Shown here in pieces: positions 1-8,010 of a stretch of 64,000 nt of DNA. A model generated the notes under the pieces. The model was not told the origin of the DNA, did not search any database, and saw only the letters and a program-made list of their open reading frames with translations. The position numbers and the translations under genes were made by a program. How positions within the stretch are numbered: the stretch's first letter is position 1; the number at the start of each line of letters is the position of its first letter. The DNA lies in assembly GCA_020852515.1 (NCBI GenBank), contig JADZAS010000004.1, forward strand, positions 62,001 through 126,000, in the 5' to 3' direction. This DNA comes from Phycisphaerales bacterium. Its GTDB lineage: Bacteria; Planctomycetota; Phycisphaerae; Phycisphaerales; UBA5793.

Positions 1-671
1 GTCTCCACGTTGTTGATGATGGTCGGCTTGCCAAAGAGGCCCTTGACAGCGGGGAACGGCGGCTTGATGCGCGGCCAGCCGCGCTTGCCTTCGAGCGATT
101 CGAGCAGTCCCGTTTCCTCGCCGCAGATGTAGGCGCCGGCGCCGCGGTGCAGGTAGCAGTCCACCTTGAAGGGGCTCGCGCCTCCCAGCAGCCCTTTACC
201 GCCAAAGATGCCGTTGTCGTACGCCTCGGCGATCGCCTTCTCGAGGACGTGGGCCTGGTGGTGGTACTCGCCGCGGATGTAGATGTACGCGGTCTGAATC
301 CTGCACGCGTAGCAGGAGATGGCGATGCCTTCGAGGAGCATGTGCGGGTCGTAGTCGAGAATGAGCCGGTCCTTGAAGGTGCCCGGCTCCGATTCGTCGG
401 CGTTGACGGCGAGGTAGCGCTGTCCCTCGTAGTTCTTCGGCAGGAAGGTCCACTTGAGGCCGCAGGGAAAGCCCGCGCCCCCGCGGCCGCGCAGACCCGA
501 ATCCTTGACCTGGTCCACGATGGCGGCCGGCTCCTGGGCGATCGCCTGCCGCAGCGCCTCGTAGCCGCCGGACTTGAGGTAGTCTTCGTACCAGACGGTG
601 CGGCGGTCTTGCGGGTTGCCGTAGGGAAACGTGGGGATGCGCCGGGTGAGCACCGGCCCGGTCATGGGCAT
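1..671 (-). CDS. nuoF: NADH-quinone oxidoreductase subunit F (3' end outside window)
   Basis: Flavoprotein subunit of complex I; it binds NADH and FMN and passes electrons to the iron-sulfur chain. The frame starts with ATG at 671 ([15 protein letters not shown]; a second ATG is at 665) and runs open off the window edge. Visible hallmarks are the glycine-rich [11 protein letters not shown] nucleotide-binding loop, the [16 protein letters not shown]-site segment and the [19 protein letters not shown] region. The C-terminal 4Fe-4S part lies beyond position 1. It sits 50 bases downstream of a glycosyltransferase gene and about 22 kb from nuoE, its normal immediate neighbour, so the nuo cluster is split here. 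The identity is certain; only the truncated end is unknown. Confidence 0.95.
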   Translation of the reverse strand, partial: MPMTGPVLTRRIPTFPYGNPQDRRTVWYEDYLKSGGYEALRQAIAQEPAAIVDQVKDSGLRGRGGAGFPCGLKWTFLPKNYEGQRYLAVNADESEPGTFKDRLILDYDPHMLLEGIAISCYACRIQTAYIYIRGEYHHQAHVLEKAIAEAYDNGIFGGKGLLGGASPFKVDCYLHRGAGAYICGEETGLLESLEGKRGWPRIKPPFPAVKGLFGKPTIINNVE

Positions 672-721
672 GATTCAGACTCCAAACGCAGCAAAGCGCT
701 GCCATCCAGCGGTGGACGGAA

Positions 722-2557
722 TCATAGCGCCGGCTGGGCGGCGGCGGATTCGGCGCGAGGCGCCGAAGCGCGCGCCGCGATCTCGGTCAGCAGCGGGATC
801 ATGCCTTCGGCCATGACGGTGTCCCAACTCATCCCGTCGGCGAGTTCGCGGCCGGTCTGGAGCAGGCGCCGCCGCTGGTCCTCGTTGCGCGGCAGGCGGC
901 GGTGCAGTTCGGCCGCCACCGCGCGCGCCACGCGTTCCTCGACGTGGTCGCGCTGCTGCTGAGTCATGGCGCGGAGTTCATCGAGGCTCATCGGCCGGTC
1001 GAGCCGGGTGTAGTCCGCGACGATGACGTTGGGGTAATCCCGCGCCGCCTCGCCCAGGCGGCCCACAACGTGCTGATACGACGTCACGCACCCGCACACC
1101 GAACTGGCGACACAGATGGCGCCGCTGCCGAGCGGCTCGAACTGGGCGATGCCGAACGGCTCGTAGATCGACTGGCCGAATTCGACGTCCGCCGCCTGCC
1201 GCAGCGTGGCGAAGCTCATGTCCTCATGGGCCGCATCGCCCAGAACGGCGCGGCTCCAGCCGAACTGGTTGACCAGCATCACCTTGACATTCGTGTGGCC
1301 GGCGTTGAACGCCTTGACGAGTTGAAAGATTTCGAGTTCAGGCCCGGCGAGATCGGGATAGCCCTCGCGATGATGCCATGGCCAGCCATACTCGCGCGCC
1401 ATGCGGTTCACATCCGCCATGCTGCGCGGCGGCGCGCCGCAGGTCAGGATGACGAGCAGTCCCGTGCGCCCGTCGGCGCCCAGCGCCGCATCAAGATGGG
1501 AGATGACTTTGAGGTCGCGCCAGAATCCCTTGCTGATCACCGGCCGGGCGACGTGGGTCATGAGCACGTCGGGCGCGTAGCCGATGACGCGCTGAGCCCA
1601 CTCGATCACAAGTTGCCGGCTGCGTGTTTCCTGGTCAAAGTCGCTGTAGAACGCCGGCAGGCCGTTGTAGACGAGGCGGACTTTGTCGCTGTTCGTTTCA
1701 GCGTTAAGGAAGCGCATTTCCTCGGCGGTCGGGTCGCCCACGGCCACGATCGCGTCGAGCAGATGCGCGCGACTCACGAGAGCGTGGCGCATGAAGCCGG
1801 ACTGGTCGCCGAAGACATCCTCGACGAACATTCCCTTGGCAGCGCCCTGGCGCATGAGGTTGTAGAACGCGGTGTCGTGCCCGGGGTGGTGCTCGGTGAG
1901 GCGTCGCGCAGTGGCGCACTCGTGAGCGTGGAAGACGGTGCGAAAAGCGTCGCCGCCATCCATGACGGCCTTGAGCGCCGTGCACAGGCCCATGAACTCG
2001 TGGCTGAAGATGATGCAAGGCAGTTCGCTGGCCGGCACGAGCGCCGACAGCGCATAGAACGCCGGCTCGGCGAGGCGGCAGTACTCTTCAAACCCCCAGT
2101 CGTGCTCGTAGCGGCGCGCATCGAGGCCGAAACGCTCCCACAGGCGCATCTTGAAGATCGCCAGCTGCTCGCGGTCGGGCCTGGACACGTCGATGAGCAG
2201 CACTTCGGCGGTGCCCTCGCGATTGTGGTGATTCTTCTCGTAGGTTCGGATGCCGTAGGCGATGTGTACTCCGAATGCCCACTGGATCGGGTGGAATTTG
2301 CGCCCGAGGCCGTCGAAGTCGATGTGATCGACGCTGCTGTAGCGGATGTTCACGTGTGGGCCGAGACGCTTGAGCGGGCTCTCGAGATGGCTGCCTCCCA
2401 TCGGACCAACGAGGATGGAGCGGCGTACCGCCTGCTGGTAGACGGCGCTGGTCATCATGCCCTCAAGCACGGTGCCGATGCCGCCCATCTTTTCGATGGC
2501 TTCGTGCGTCACGTGGGCGAGGGTGAAGGGACCGGCTGAGGCGGGCGACTCTGGCAT
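722..2557 (-). CDS. glycogen/starch-synthase-like GT-B glycosyltransferase
   Basis: A 611-residue retaining GT-B glycosyltransferase. The N-terminus (LAHVTHEAIEKMGGIGTVLEGM) resembles the ADP-glucose-binding start of glycogen/starch synthases, where a glycine pair contacts the nucleotide sugar. Near residues 460-475 the segment IYEPFGIAQFEPLGSG supplies the E-x7-E motif typical of this fold. The internal part (VARPVISKGFWRDLKVI and following) matches the second Rossmann domain. It is longer than bacterial GlgA (about 480 residues) and diverges in the middle, so donor and acceptor are uncertain; glycogen or another alpha-glucan is inferred only. An upstream in-frame start at 2599 exists, but MPESPAS at 2557 begins just before the conserved domain. 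It shares the strand with the membrane protein upstream and nuoF downstream. Confidence 0.75.
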   Translation of the reverse strand: MPESPASAGPFTLAHVTHEAIEKMGGIGTVLEGMMTSAVYQQAVRRSILVGPMGGSHLESPLKRLGPHVNIRYSSVDHIDFDGLGRKFHPIQWAFGVHIAYGIRTYEKNHHNREGTAEVLLIDVSRPDREQLAIFKMRLWERFGLDARRYEHDWGFEEYCRLAEPAFYALSALVPASELPCIIFSHEFMGLCTALKAVMDGGDAFRTVFHAHECATARRLTEHHPGHDTAFYNLMRQGAAKGMFVEDVFGDQSGFMRHALVSRAHLLDAIVAVGDPTAEEMRFLNAETNSDKVRLVYNGLPAFYSDFDQETRSRQLVIEWAQRVIGYAPDVLMTHVARPVISKGFWRDLKVISHLDAALGADGRTGLLVILTCGAPPRSMADVNRMAREYGWPWHHREGYPDLAGPELEIFQLVKAFNAGHTNVKVMLVNQFGWSRAVLGDAAHEDMSFATLRQAADVEFGQSIYEPFGIAQFEPLGSGAICVASSVCGCVTSYQHVVGRLGEAARDYPNVIVADYTRLDRPMSLDELRAMTQQQRDHVEERVARAVAAELHRRLPRNEDQRRRLLQTGRELADGMSWDTVMAEGMIPLLTEIAARASAPRAESAAAQPAL

Positions 2558-2613
2558 GGCCTGATGGTATCGACCAAGTTCGCCGGTAGGCCGCAGCAAC
2601 GCTGCGACGACGA

Positions 2614-4044
2614 TCAGGGGATGTCGCCGACCTCTGCGACCGTGGCGCGCGCGGGCGCCATGGCGCCCTCAATCAGCCCCGGCTGCCAGATCTCGTCGAG
2701 ATCCTGATCATCCGTGGCCTTGCGCATGAGGAAGTAGAGCACGGTCATGGCCGAAGCGAGGTACGACACGACCCAGCCGGCGACCATTCCGCCGATGACG
2801 GTGCGCCAGAGCACGAGCAGTCCGCCGGTCACGCGATGCGTTCCTTCGAGCGGCCAGCCCTGCCCGGCGGGCAGCAGGTGCGCGATGTCGGCGTCGCCGG
2901 CGACCGCGGCGACCGCCGGCGCTTCCACGAACAACCCAGCGCCCCATGCGGTGAAGTTGATGGTCAGAGCCGCGATGAGCGAAACGATGACGAAGCCGAA
3001 AAGCCCCTGGATGAACGCGGCGAGGACGTAGACGATCCAGTGCAGCGGGCGGTTGCGCACGAACGAGAAGCCGCGCGCCAGCGCATCGGGCGCGTCGGCT
3101 GATTCAACCGCCACTGCGGGAACGAAGAGCCCGCAGGCCAGCAGAGTGAGCAGGATCAGGCAGGCCGCAATCAGCCCACCGAACAGCGCCAGCCCGTAAA
3201 TCAGGCCGCCGAGGATGTTGAGCACCGGCACGGCCAGCAGCAGACCCCCGACGGCCAGCGCGAGCGCGCCCAGACCGATCGCCAGCAGCGGCAGGCCGAC
3301 CGAACCCAGCGTCGGGATCCACCTCTTGAGCGCAAAGGCCAATGCCGTGGTCCAGCTGATGTACTGTTCGGCGGCGAACTGGCACGCGGCCGTCCGCGAG
3401 ATGGCCGTCAGGCCGATCATCGTAACCGCCAGAGCCCACACGCCGAACACCAGGGCGAACGCGAGGTGATCGCGAAACAGGATGCCGACGAGGCGGCCGA
3501 CGTCAGTGATCTGCGCCATCATCCCGGCGACGTCGAAGCGCAAGGCAGCTGCGAGGACGCCGTAGCAGTGCGAGACAATCGCTTCGGCGGTGGCTTCGAA
3601 GACTCCCTTTGGCGCCATGACCGCCAGTTGCCCGAGAGCCGCCTGCACCTCGGCGCGATCGCGATCCTGATCTTCCTCGGGCTTGTCGCGCCAGGTGTCG
3701 AGCACGGCGTCGCGCACATCCACCACGCGAAGCGGATCGGCTGCGGCGAGCGCTTCGGCGCGATCGGTGCGGACGAGCGTCGGATCTTCGAGAATCGGCC
3801 GGAGTTGGTCCAGCAGCACTTCGCGCGGCGGCCGCGGCGTGCCCAGGCCGGCGGCCCCAACGGGCTTGCCAAACAGGCCGTCCCAGATCGACCCCGTGGC
3901 CATGAGCAGGACGACGATGACAAAACCCATGACGACCCGGCTGGGCTGAAGCGAAAGCGCCAGCGCCCGGGGGATACGGCTGATGAGCAGGATGCCGCCC
4001 CAGTTCACCTGGTCGACCACGACGCTCCGGTGCGGTTCGTTCAT
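2614..4044 (-). CDS. multi-pass membrane protein, function unknown
   Basis: A 476-residue hydrophobic protein with about six to seven predicted membrane segments: one near residues 38-55, then a cluster from about 200 to 345, and two more near 395-440. An extramembrane region rich in charged residues (about 75-175) separates the first helix from the rest. The C-terminal tail (DDQDLDEIWQPGLIEG) is acidic. The start at 4044 is the only ATG that retains the conserved-looking N-terminus MNEPHRSVVVDQVNWGG. I recognise no family motif. It lies 56 bases upstream of the glycosyltransferase gene on the same strand, so they may be co-transcribed, and it diverges from lemA. Confidence 0.7.
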   Translation of the reverse strand: MNEPHRSVVVDQVNWGGILLISRIPRALALSLQPSRVVMGFVIVVLLMATGSIWDGLFGKPVGAAGLGTPRPPREVLLDQLRPILEDPTLVRTDRAEALAAADPLRVVDVRDAVLDTWRDKPEEDQDRDRAEVQAALGQLAVMAPKGVFEATAEAIVSHCYGVLAAALRFDVAGMMAQITDVGRLVGILFRDHLAFALVFGVWALAVTMIGLTAISRTAACQFAAEQYISWTTALAFALKRWIPTLGSVGLPLLAIGLGALALAVGGLLLAVPVLNILGGLIYGLALFGGLIAACLILLTLLACGLFVPAVAVESADAPDALARGFSFVRNRPLHWIVYVLAAFIQGLFGFVIVSLIAALTINFTAWGAGLFVEAPAVAAVAGDADIAHLLPAGQGWPLEGTHRVTGGLLVLWRTVIGGMVAGWVVSYLASAMTVLYFLMRKATDDQDLDEIWQPGLIEGAMAPARATVAEVGDIP

Positions 4045-4201
4045 GGCGTCATGCTACCTTGCCTGCGGAAACGGGCAAGTGCCCTGACGTGTCCCGGCGA
4101 CCGGTGTCGCGGACGCGCCGTACATTCCGGCTTGCCTTTCCCGTCCAAGTGGATGATGCTACATCACTGGCCTTCTGCCGTTTCCTGGAAAGGAGCACCC
4201 C

Positions 4202-4771
4202 GTGGGCACAGCCGCCATCGTGTTACTGGTCTTCGTCGGCGCGTTCGTTCTCTTCCTGCTCTGGGCGATCGGCATCTTCAATGCGATCAAGCGCAAAGAG
4301 ATCGCCGCCGAGGCCGCGTGGTCGGATATCGACGTGCAGCTCAAGCGCCGGCACGATCTGATTCCCAACCTGGTCGAGACCGTCAAGGGATACGCCACGC
4401 ATGAGAAGCAGACGCTCGACGCGGTAATCTCGGCTCGCGCCAAGGCAGTCAACACCTCGGGCGTTGCGGCTCGCGGTCAGGCCGAGGGCGAACTGAGCCA
4501 GGTGCTCGGCCGGCTCATGGTGCTCAGCGAGGCGTACCCCGACCTCAAGGCGAACCAGAACTTCCTCGCGCTCCAGGAAGAACTCACGAGCACCGAAAAC
4601 AAGATCGGCTTCTCGCGCCAGCATTACAACCGCAGCGCCCAGCAGTACAACGAAGCCATCGGCGTGTTCCCGGGTGTGCTCATTGCCGGTCTGATGAACT
4701 TCAAGGAACGGGAGTACTTCGAGATCGAGAACCCGGCGCAGCGCGAGGCGCCCAAGGTGCAGTTTTCCTGA
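4202..4771 (+). CDS. lemA: LemA family protein
   Basis: A 189-residue LemA protein: one N-terminal membrane helix (about residues 4-23) followed by a long helical cytoplasmic bundle. Family signatures are visible: EAAWSDIDVQLKRRHDLIPNLVETVKGYATHEKQTL and a C-terminal FNEAIGVFPG-type segment (YNEAIGVFPGVLIAG). It starts with GTG, supported by a GGAAAGGAG ribosome site about seven bases upstream. LemA proteins are frequently encoded next to HtpX/M48 proteases and DUF3137 proteins, exactly the arrangement that follows here; the biochemical role of the family is not settled. A second, divergent LemA is encoded at 21616-22179. Confidence 0.93.
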   Translation: MGTAAIVLLVFVGAFVLFLLWAIGIFNAIKRKEIAAEAAWSDIDVQLKRRHDLIPNLVETVKGYATHEKQTLDAVISARAKAVNTSGVAARGQAEGELSQVLGRLMVLSEAYPDLKANQNFLALQEELTSTENKIGFSRQHYNRSAQQYNEAIGVFPGVLIAGLMNFKEREYFEIENPAQREAPKVQFS

Positions 4772-4803
4772 CCTGATTGCTCCTCGGCGGAGTCGCCCGG
4801 CCG

Positions 4804-5904
4804 ATGTCTGAAGCCATCCACACCGACAACCCGGCCATACGCGGCCTGCCCGCGAACGTGACGTTTCACGACCTGATCCGGCGCAACAAGCGGCGCAGCG
4901 CGCTGCTCATGGTGGGGATGGGTCTGCTGGTGGTGCTGGTGGGTGTGGCGGTCACCATCATCATCGGCATGTACACCGGCTTTGCGCGCGACGAGGTGAA
5001 TCTGGTCCAGTCGCTGATCCTGGGCGCGGCCGCGTCGGCGCTGGTGGCGACGGTCGCGGGCGTGTGGAGCTTTTACGGTGGATCGAGCGCGATTCTGGCG
5101 ATTTCCGGCGCCAGGGAGATCGCCAAGAAGGACGATCCGCAGCTGTACAACGTGGTCGAGGAGATCGCCATCGCCGCGGGCGTGCCGCCGCCGAAGGTCT
5201 ATCTCATTGACGACACCGCTCTGAACGCCTTCGCCACGGGCCGCGATCCACAGCATGCGGCCGTGGCGATCACCAAGGGGCTGCGGGCCCAGCTGAGCCG
5301 CGACGAGCTGGCCGGGGTCATGGCGCACGAGATGTCGCACATCCGCTTCTACGACATCCGCTTTGCGATGCTCATGGCCACGATGGTCGGGCTGATCGTC
5401 TTTGCCTCCGACGCCGTGCTGCAGATGATGCGCCTCCATTTCTGGTACGGCGGGGGCCGGCGCGGCTCGCGCCGCAGTGGGGACAACAAGGGCGCGGCGA
5501 TCATCATGCTCGTCGTCTTCGTCATCTCCATCATTCTCATGATCATCGCGCCGACGCTGGCCATGCTCATTCGCATGGCGGTGAGCCGGGAGCGCGAGTA
5601 CCTCGCCGACGCGGGCGCGGTGGAACTGACGCGATATCCGCAGGGGCTGATCTCGGCGCTGAACAAGCTCGGCGCCTGCCGCGAGCCGCTGGAGGTCGCC
5701 AACCGCGCCACCTCGCACCTGTACATCGTCAACCCGATGAAGCAGGCGCTCAAGGGGCGCGGCCACGAACTCAATAGCGTGTTTCGCACGCATCCGCCGC
5801 TGCACGATCGCATCGCACGCCTCTCGGCGCTGATCGCAGCACCCGCGGCGGCGGCGGACAAGCCGAAGCCACGGCCGTCGGAGCGGCGCGATGGAAGGGC
5901 TTAA
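4804..5904 (+). CDS. HtpX-like M48 family membrane metalloprotease
   Basis: A 366-residue zinc endopeptidase of the inner membrane, probably involved in membrane-protein quality control. The zinc motif HEMSH lies at about residues 175-179 (GVMAHEMSHIRFYD), and the third-ligand glutamate is in SREREYLADAGAVELTR near residues 261-277. Two membrane helices precede the catalytic domain and two more lie inside it (about 190-215 and 235-260), as in HtpX. Start ATG at 4804 is preferred over an upstream TTG at 4777. It follows lemA by 32 bases, and its last 14 bases overlap the next gene, suggesting translational coupling. Compared with E. coli HtpX it is longer at both ends. Confidence 0.9.
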   Translation: MSEAIHTDNPAIRGLPANVTFHDLIRRNKRRSALLMVGMGLLVVLVGVAVTIIIGMYTGFARDEVNLVQSLILGAAASALVATVAGVWSFYGGSSAILAISGAREIAKKDDPQLYNVVEEIAIAAGVPPPKVYLIDDTALNAFATGRDPQHAAVAITKGLRAQLSRDELAGVMAHEMSHIRFYDIRFAMLMATMVGLIVFASDAVLQMMRLHFWYGGGRRGSRRSGDNKGAAIIMLVVFVISIILMIIAPTLAMLIRMAVSREREYLADAGAVELTRYPQGLISALNKLGACREPLEVANRATSHLYIVNPMKQALKGRGHELNSVFRTHPPLHDRIARLSALIAAPAAAADKPKPRPSERRDGRA

Positions 5905-6610
5905 TGTCCTTTTCGTGATCGCCGTGGTCGCGGTGATCGCCGTGCTCGCCTACTACTCGTGGAAGGCCGAGCGGCAGCGCACGAAGGACCTCGCGGCGAT
6001 GGCCCGGCGCCTGGGCTTTCGTTTCAGTCCATTGCGCGATGAGTCGCACGAGCAGCGGTATGGCCACTTTGAAGTCTTCCGCCAGGGCCACAGCCGGTGC
6101 GCGTTCAACACGCTTACCGGCAGCCTGGCTGTCGGTGAGCGCGCCCTGCCGATCCTGCTGGGCGACTACGAGTACAAGGTGACGACCTCCAACGGCAAGT
6201 CGACGCAGACCACGACCTATCACTTCAGTTTCGCCATCGCGCATCTGCCGTATCCGAGCGTGCCCGACGTGCTCATCCGGCCGGAGGGATTCTTCGACAA
6301 GATCAAGTCGGCCATCGGATTCGACGACATCGACTTCGAGTCGGCCGAGTTCAGCAAGTGCTTTTTCGTGAAGTCGCCCGACAAGCGCTTCGCCTACGAC
6401 CTGATCGACCCGCGCATGATGGAATTCCTGCTCGCCACGCGGCCGCCGGGTTTGGACATGGAGCGCGGGCGAATTCTGCTCACCGACGGCAGCCGCCGGT
6501 GGGAGCCCGCGCAGTTCGAGCGGAATCTCCGATGGATGCAGGAGTACCTCGAGCGCTGGCCGCGGCACCTGGTCGATCAACTCGAAGGCGGCGGCGTCAG
6601 GTCGCTTTGA
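5891..6610 (+). CDS. DUF3137-like membrane-anchored protein
   Basis: A 239-residue protein with one N-terminal membrane helix (about residues 5-22) and a soluble domain. The C-terminal half contains FESAEFSKCFFVKSPDKRFAY and a following DPRMMEFLL segment, which resembles the conserved core of DUF3137 proteins; I assign the family with moderate confidence. The gene overlaps the M48 protease gene by 14 bases, giving a LemA-M48-DUF3137 cassette on one transcript. Its 3' end overlaps the convergent thioesterase gene by 14 bases. No catalytic motif is evident; a role in the same envelope quality-control system is inferred from context only. Confidence 0.7.
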   Translation: MEGLNVLFVIAVVAVIAVLAYYSWKAERQRTKDLAAMARRLGFRFSPLRDESHEQRYGHFEVFRQGHSRCAFNTLTGSLAVGERALPILLGDYEYKVTTSNGKSTQTTTYHFSFAIAHLPYPSVPDVLIRPEGFFDKIKSAIGFDDIDFESAEFSKCFFVKSPDKRFAYDLIDPRMMEFLLATRPPGLDMERGRILLTDGSRRWEPAQFERNLRWMQEYLERWPRHLVDQLEGGGVRSL

Positions 6611-7025
6611 CGAACGGCGTGGGCCGGCCCGCTTCATCCACGGCGACAAACGTAATCTGCGCCTCGGTCACGTCCACGATTTCCCTGCTCGCGAAGCGCT
6701 CGACCTGCACGAGGACCCGGACGGTCAGGCTTGTCGTGCCGGTGCGGATGGTTTGGGTGTGCAGGTTGACGATGTCGCCGACGAAAACCGGCGCGTGGAA
6801 GATGACCTTCTCCATGGCCACGGTGACCCAGCGGTATGGCCCGTGCTTGCGGGCCTCGATGTAGCCGGCCTGGTCGATGTAGCTGAGAATCACGCCGCCG
6901 AAGATCGTGCCCAGGTTGTTCGTGTCCTTGGGCATCGTCATGATGCGCAGCGACGGCACGGAGTGCTCGAGATCCCAGTGCTCGTGCGGCTGGCCGGTCG
7001 AGGCTCGTCCCGGGTTCTCAGTCAT
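6597..7025 (-). CDS. acyl-CoA thioesterase, hotdog fold (YciA/BFIT-type)
   Basis: A 142-residue single-hotdog acyl-CoA thioesterase. The segment DTNNLGTIFGGVILSYIDQAGYIEARKH carries the typical N-x-x-G-x-x-F/H-G-G ... D arrangement on the central hotdog helix, and the rest (VIFHAPVFVGDIVNLHTQTIRTGTTSLTVRVLVQ) forms the beta sheet. Family members hydrolyse acyl-CoA thioesters in the cytoplasm; chain-length preference cannot be read from sequence. It is the last gene of a minus-strand run, 15 bases after the OppB-type permease, and overlaps the convergent DUF3137-like gene. Why a thioesterase should follow a peptide permease is unclear. Confidence 0.88.
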   Translation of the reverse strand: MTENPGRASTGQPHEHWDLEHSVPSLRIMTMPKDTNNLGTIFGGVILSYIDQAGYIEARKHGPYRWVTVAMEKVIFHAPVFVGDIVNLHTQTIRTGTTSLTVRVLVQVERFASREIVDVTEAQITFVAVDEAGRPTPFVKAT

Positions 7026-7040
7026 GCGCCCTCCGTCCGT

Positions 7041-7994
7041 TCAGGCGAGTTGAATTCGCGGATCGACCCAGCGGTACATCACATCCACGGCGAGATTGAA
7101 CAGCACGAGCATGGTTGAGTAGGTGAGCACGATGCCCATGATGACGAAGAGGTCCTTGTTGAGCACCGAATTGACGAAGTGCTGGCCAAGCCCGGGCACA
7201 TTAAAGACTTTCTCGACCACGAACGAGCCGGTCATGACGTACGCTGCGGCCGGCCCGAGGTAACTGAGCACGGGCAGGAAGGCGACCTTAAGCGCGTGGC
7301 GAAGCACGATGCGGGTTTCTGAGACGCCCTTGGCGCGTGCCGTGCGGATGAAGTCCGACTGCAGCACATCGATCATGCCCAGGCGCGTCAGGCGCGCGAT
7401 GTAGGCCGCAAATGGCAGGCTGAGGGTGAGCGCGGGCAGGATGAGATCGCGCGGCGAACCCCAGTGGGCCACGTGGACGAACTCGAACCACACGGCAAAC
7501 ACAATGAGCAGCGCTGTGCCGATGACGAAACTCGGCAGGCTGATGCCCACCAGCGCTACGAGCAGCGTCGCCACGTCCATCCAGCTGCCAGGCCTCACGG
7601 CGCCGACGATCCCGGAGACCAGGCCGATGGCCAGGGCGAAGACGAGCGCGACCATTCCCAGCACGATACTCACGGGCAGCGCACCGCCGATGAGTTCGTT
7701 GACGCTCCAGTCCTCGTACTGCAGGCAGGGGCCGAGGTTGAAGACCTTGCGCGAGTCGCCGCGCAGCCACGCCACGCCCGACGCCTGGTCGAGGTACGAC
7801 ACATAGAACTTCAGCGGGTCGTCGAGGTTGTATTGCGCCTTCATGGCGTCCTGCACTGCGGGGTCGGGCCGGCGGCCTTCGGGCTTGTCGAGCGGATTGC
7901 CGGGCAGCCACCAGGCGAGCGTGAAGGTCGCCGTATAGATGACCAGCAGGATCAGAGGCACCTGCAGCAGTCTGCGAATGAGCATCGCCGTCAT
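7041..7994 (-). CDS. oligopeptide/dipeptide ABC transporter permease (OppB/DppB type)
   Basis: A 317-residue inner-membrane permease with six predicted helices. The N-terminus (MLIRRLLQVPLILLVIYTATFTLAWWLPGNP) is the standard OppB/DppB opening with the periplasmic PGNP motif. The EAA-type coupling loop is TARAKGVSETRIVLRHALKVAFLPVLSYLG, contacting the ATPase. The C-terminus shows the common VVEKVFNVPGLGQHFVNSVLNKDLFVIMG. The gene follows the substrate-binding protein by 16 bases. The expected partners oppC, oppD and oppF are absent from the window: the next gene is a thioesterase. The transporter must therefore be completed by subunits encoded elsewhere. Confidence 0.93.
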   Translation of the reverse strand: MTAMLIRRLLQVPLILLVIYTATFTLAWWLPGNPLDKPEGRRPDPAVQDAMKAQYNLDDPLKFYVSYLDQASGVAWLRGDSRKVFNLGPCLQYEDWSVNELIGGALPVSIVLGMVALVFALAIGLVSGIVGAVRPGSWMDVATLLVALVGISLPSFVIGTALLIVFAVWFEFVHVAHWGSPRDLILPALTLSLPFAAYIARLTRLGMIDVLQSDFIRTARAKGVSETRIVLRHALKVAFLPVLSYLGPAAAYVMTGSFVVEKVFNVPGLGQHFVNSVLNKDLFVIMGIVLTYSTMLVLFNLAVDVMYRWVDPRIQLA

Positions 7995-8010
7995 GCCGGC
8001 ACTCCCCTGC

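Noticed and set aside
902-2539. Long plus-strand open frame of 545 codons opposite the glycosyltransferase gene
   Set aside because: It is antisense to a gene with clear GT-B motifs; the encoded sequence has no domain character and arises from high-GC codon bias.
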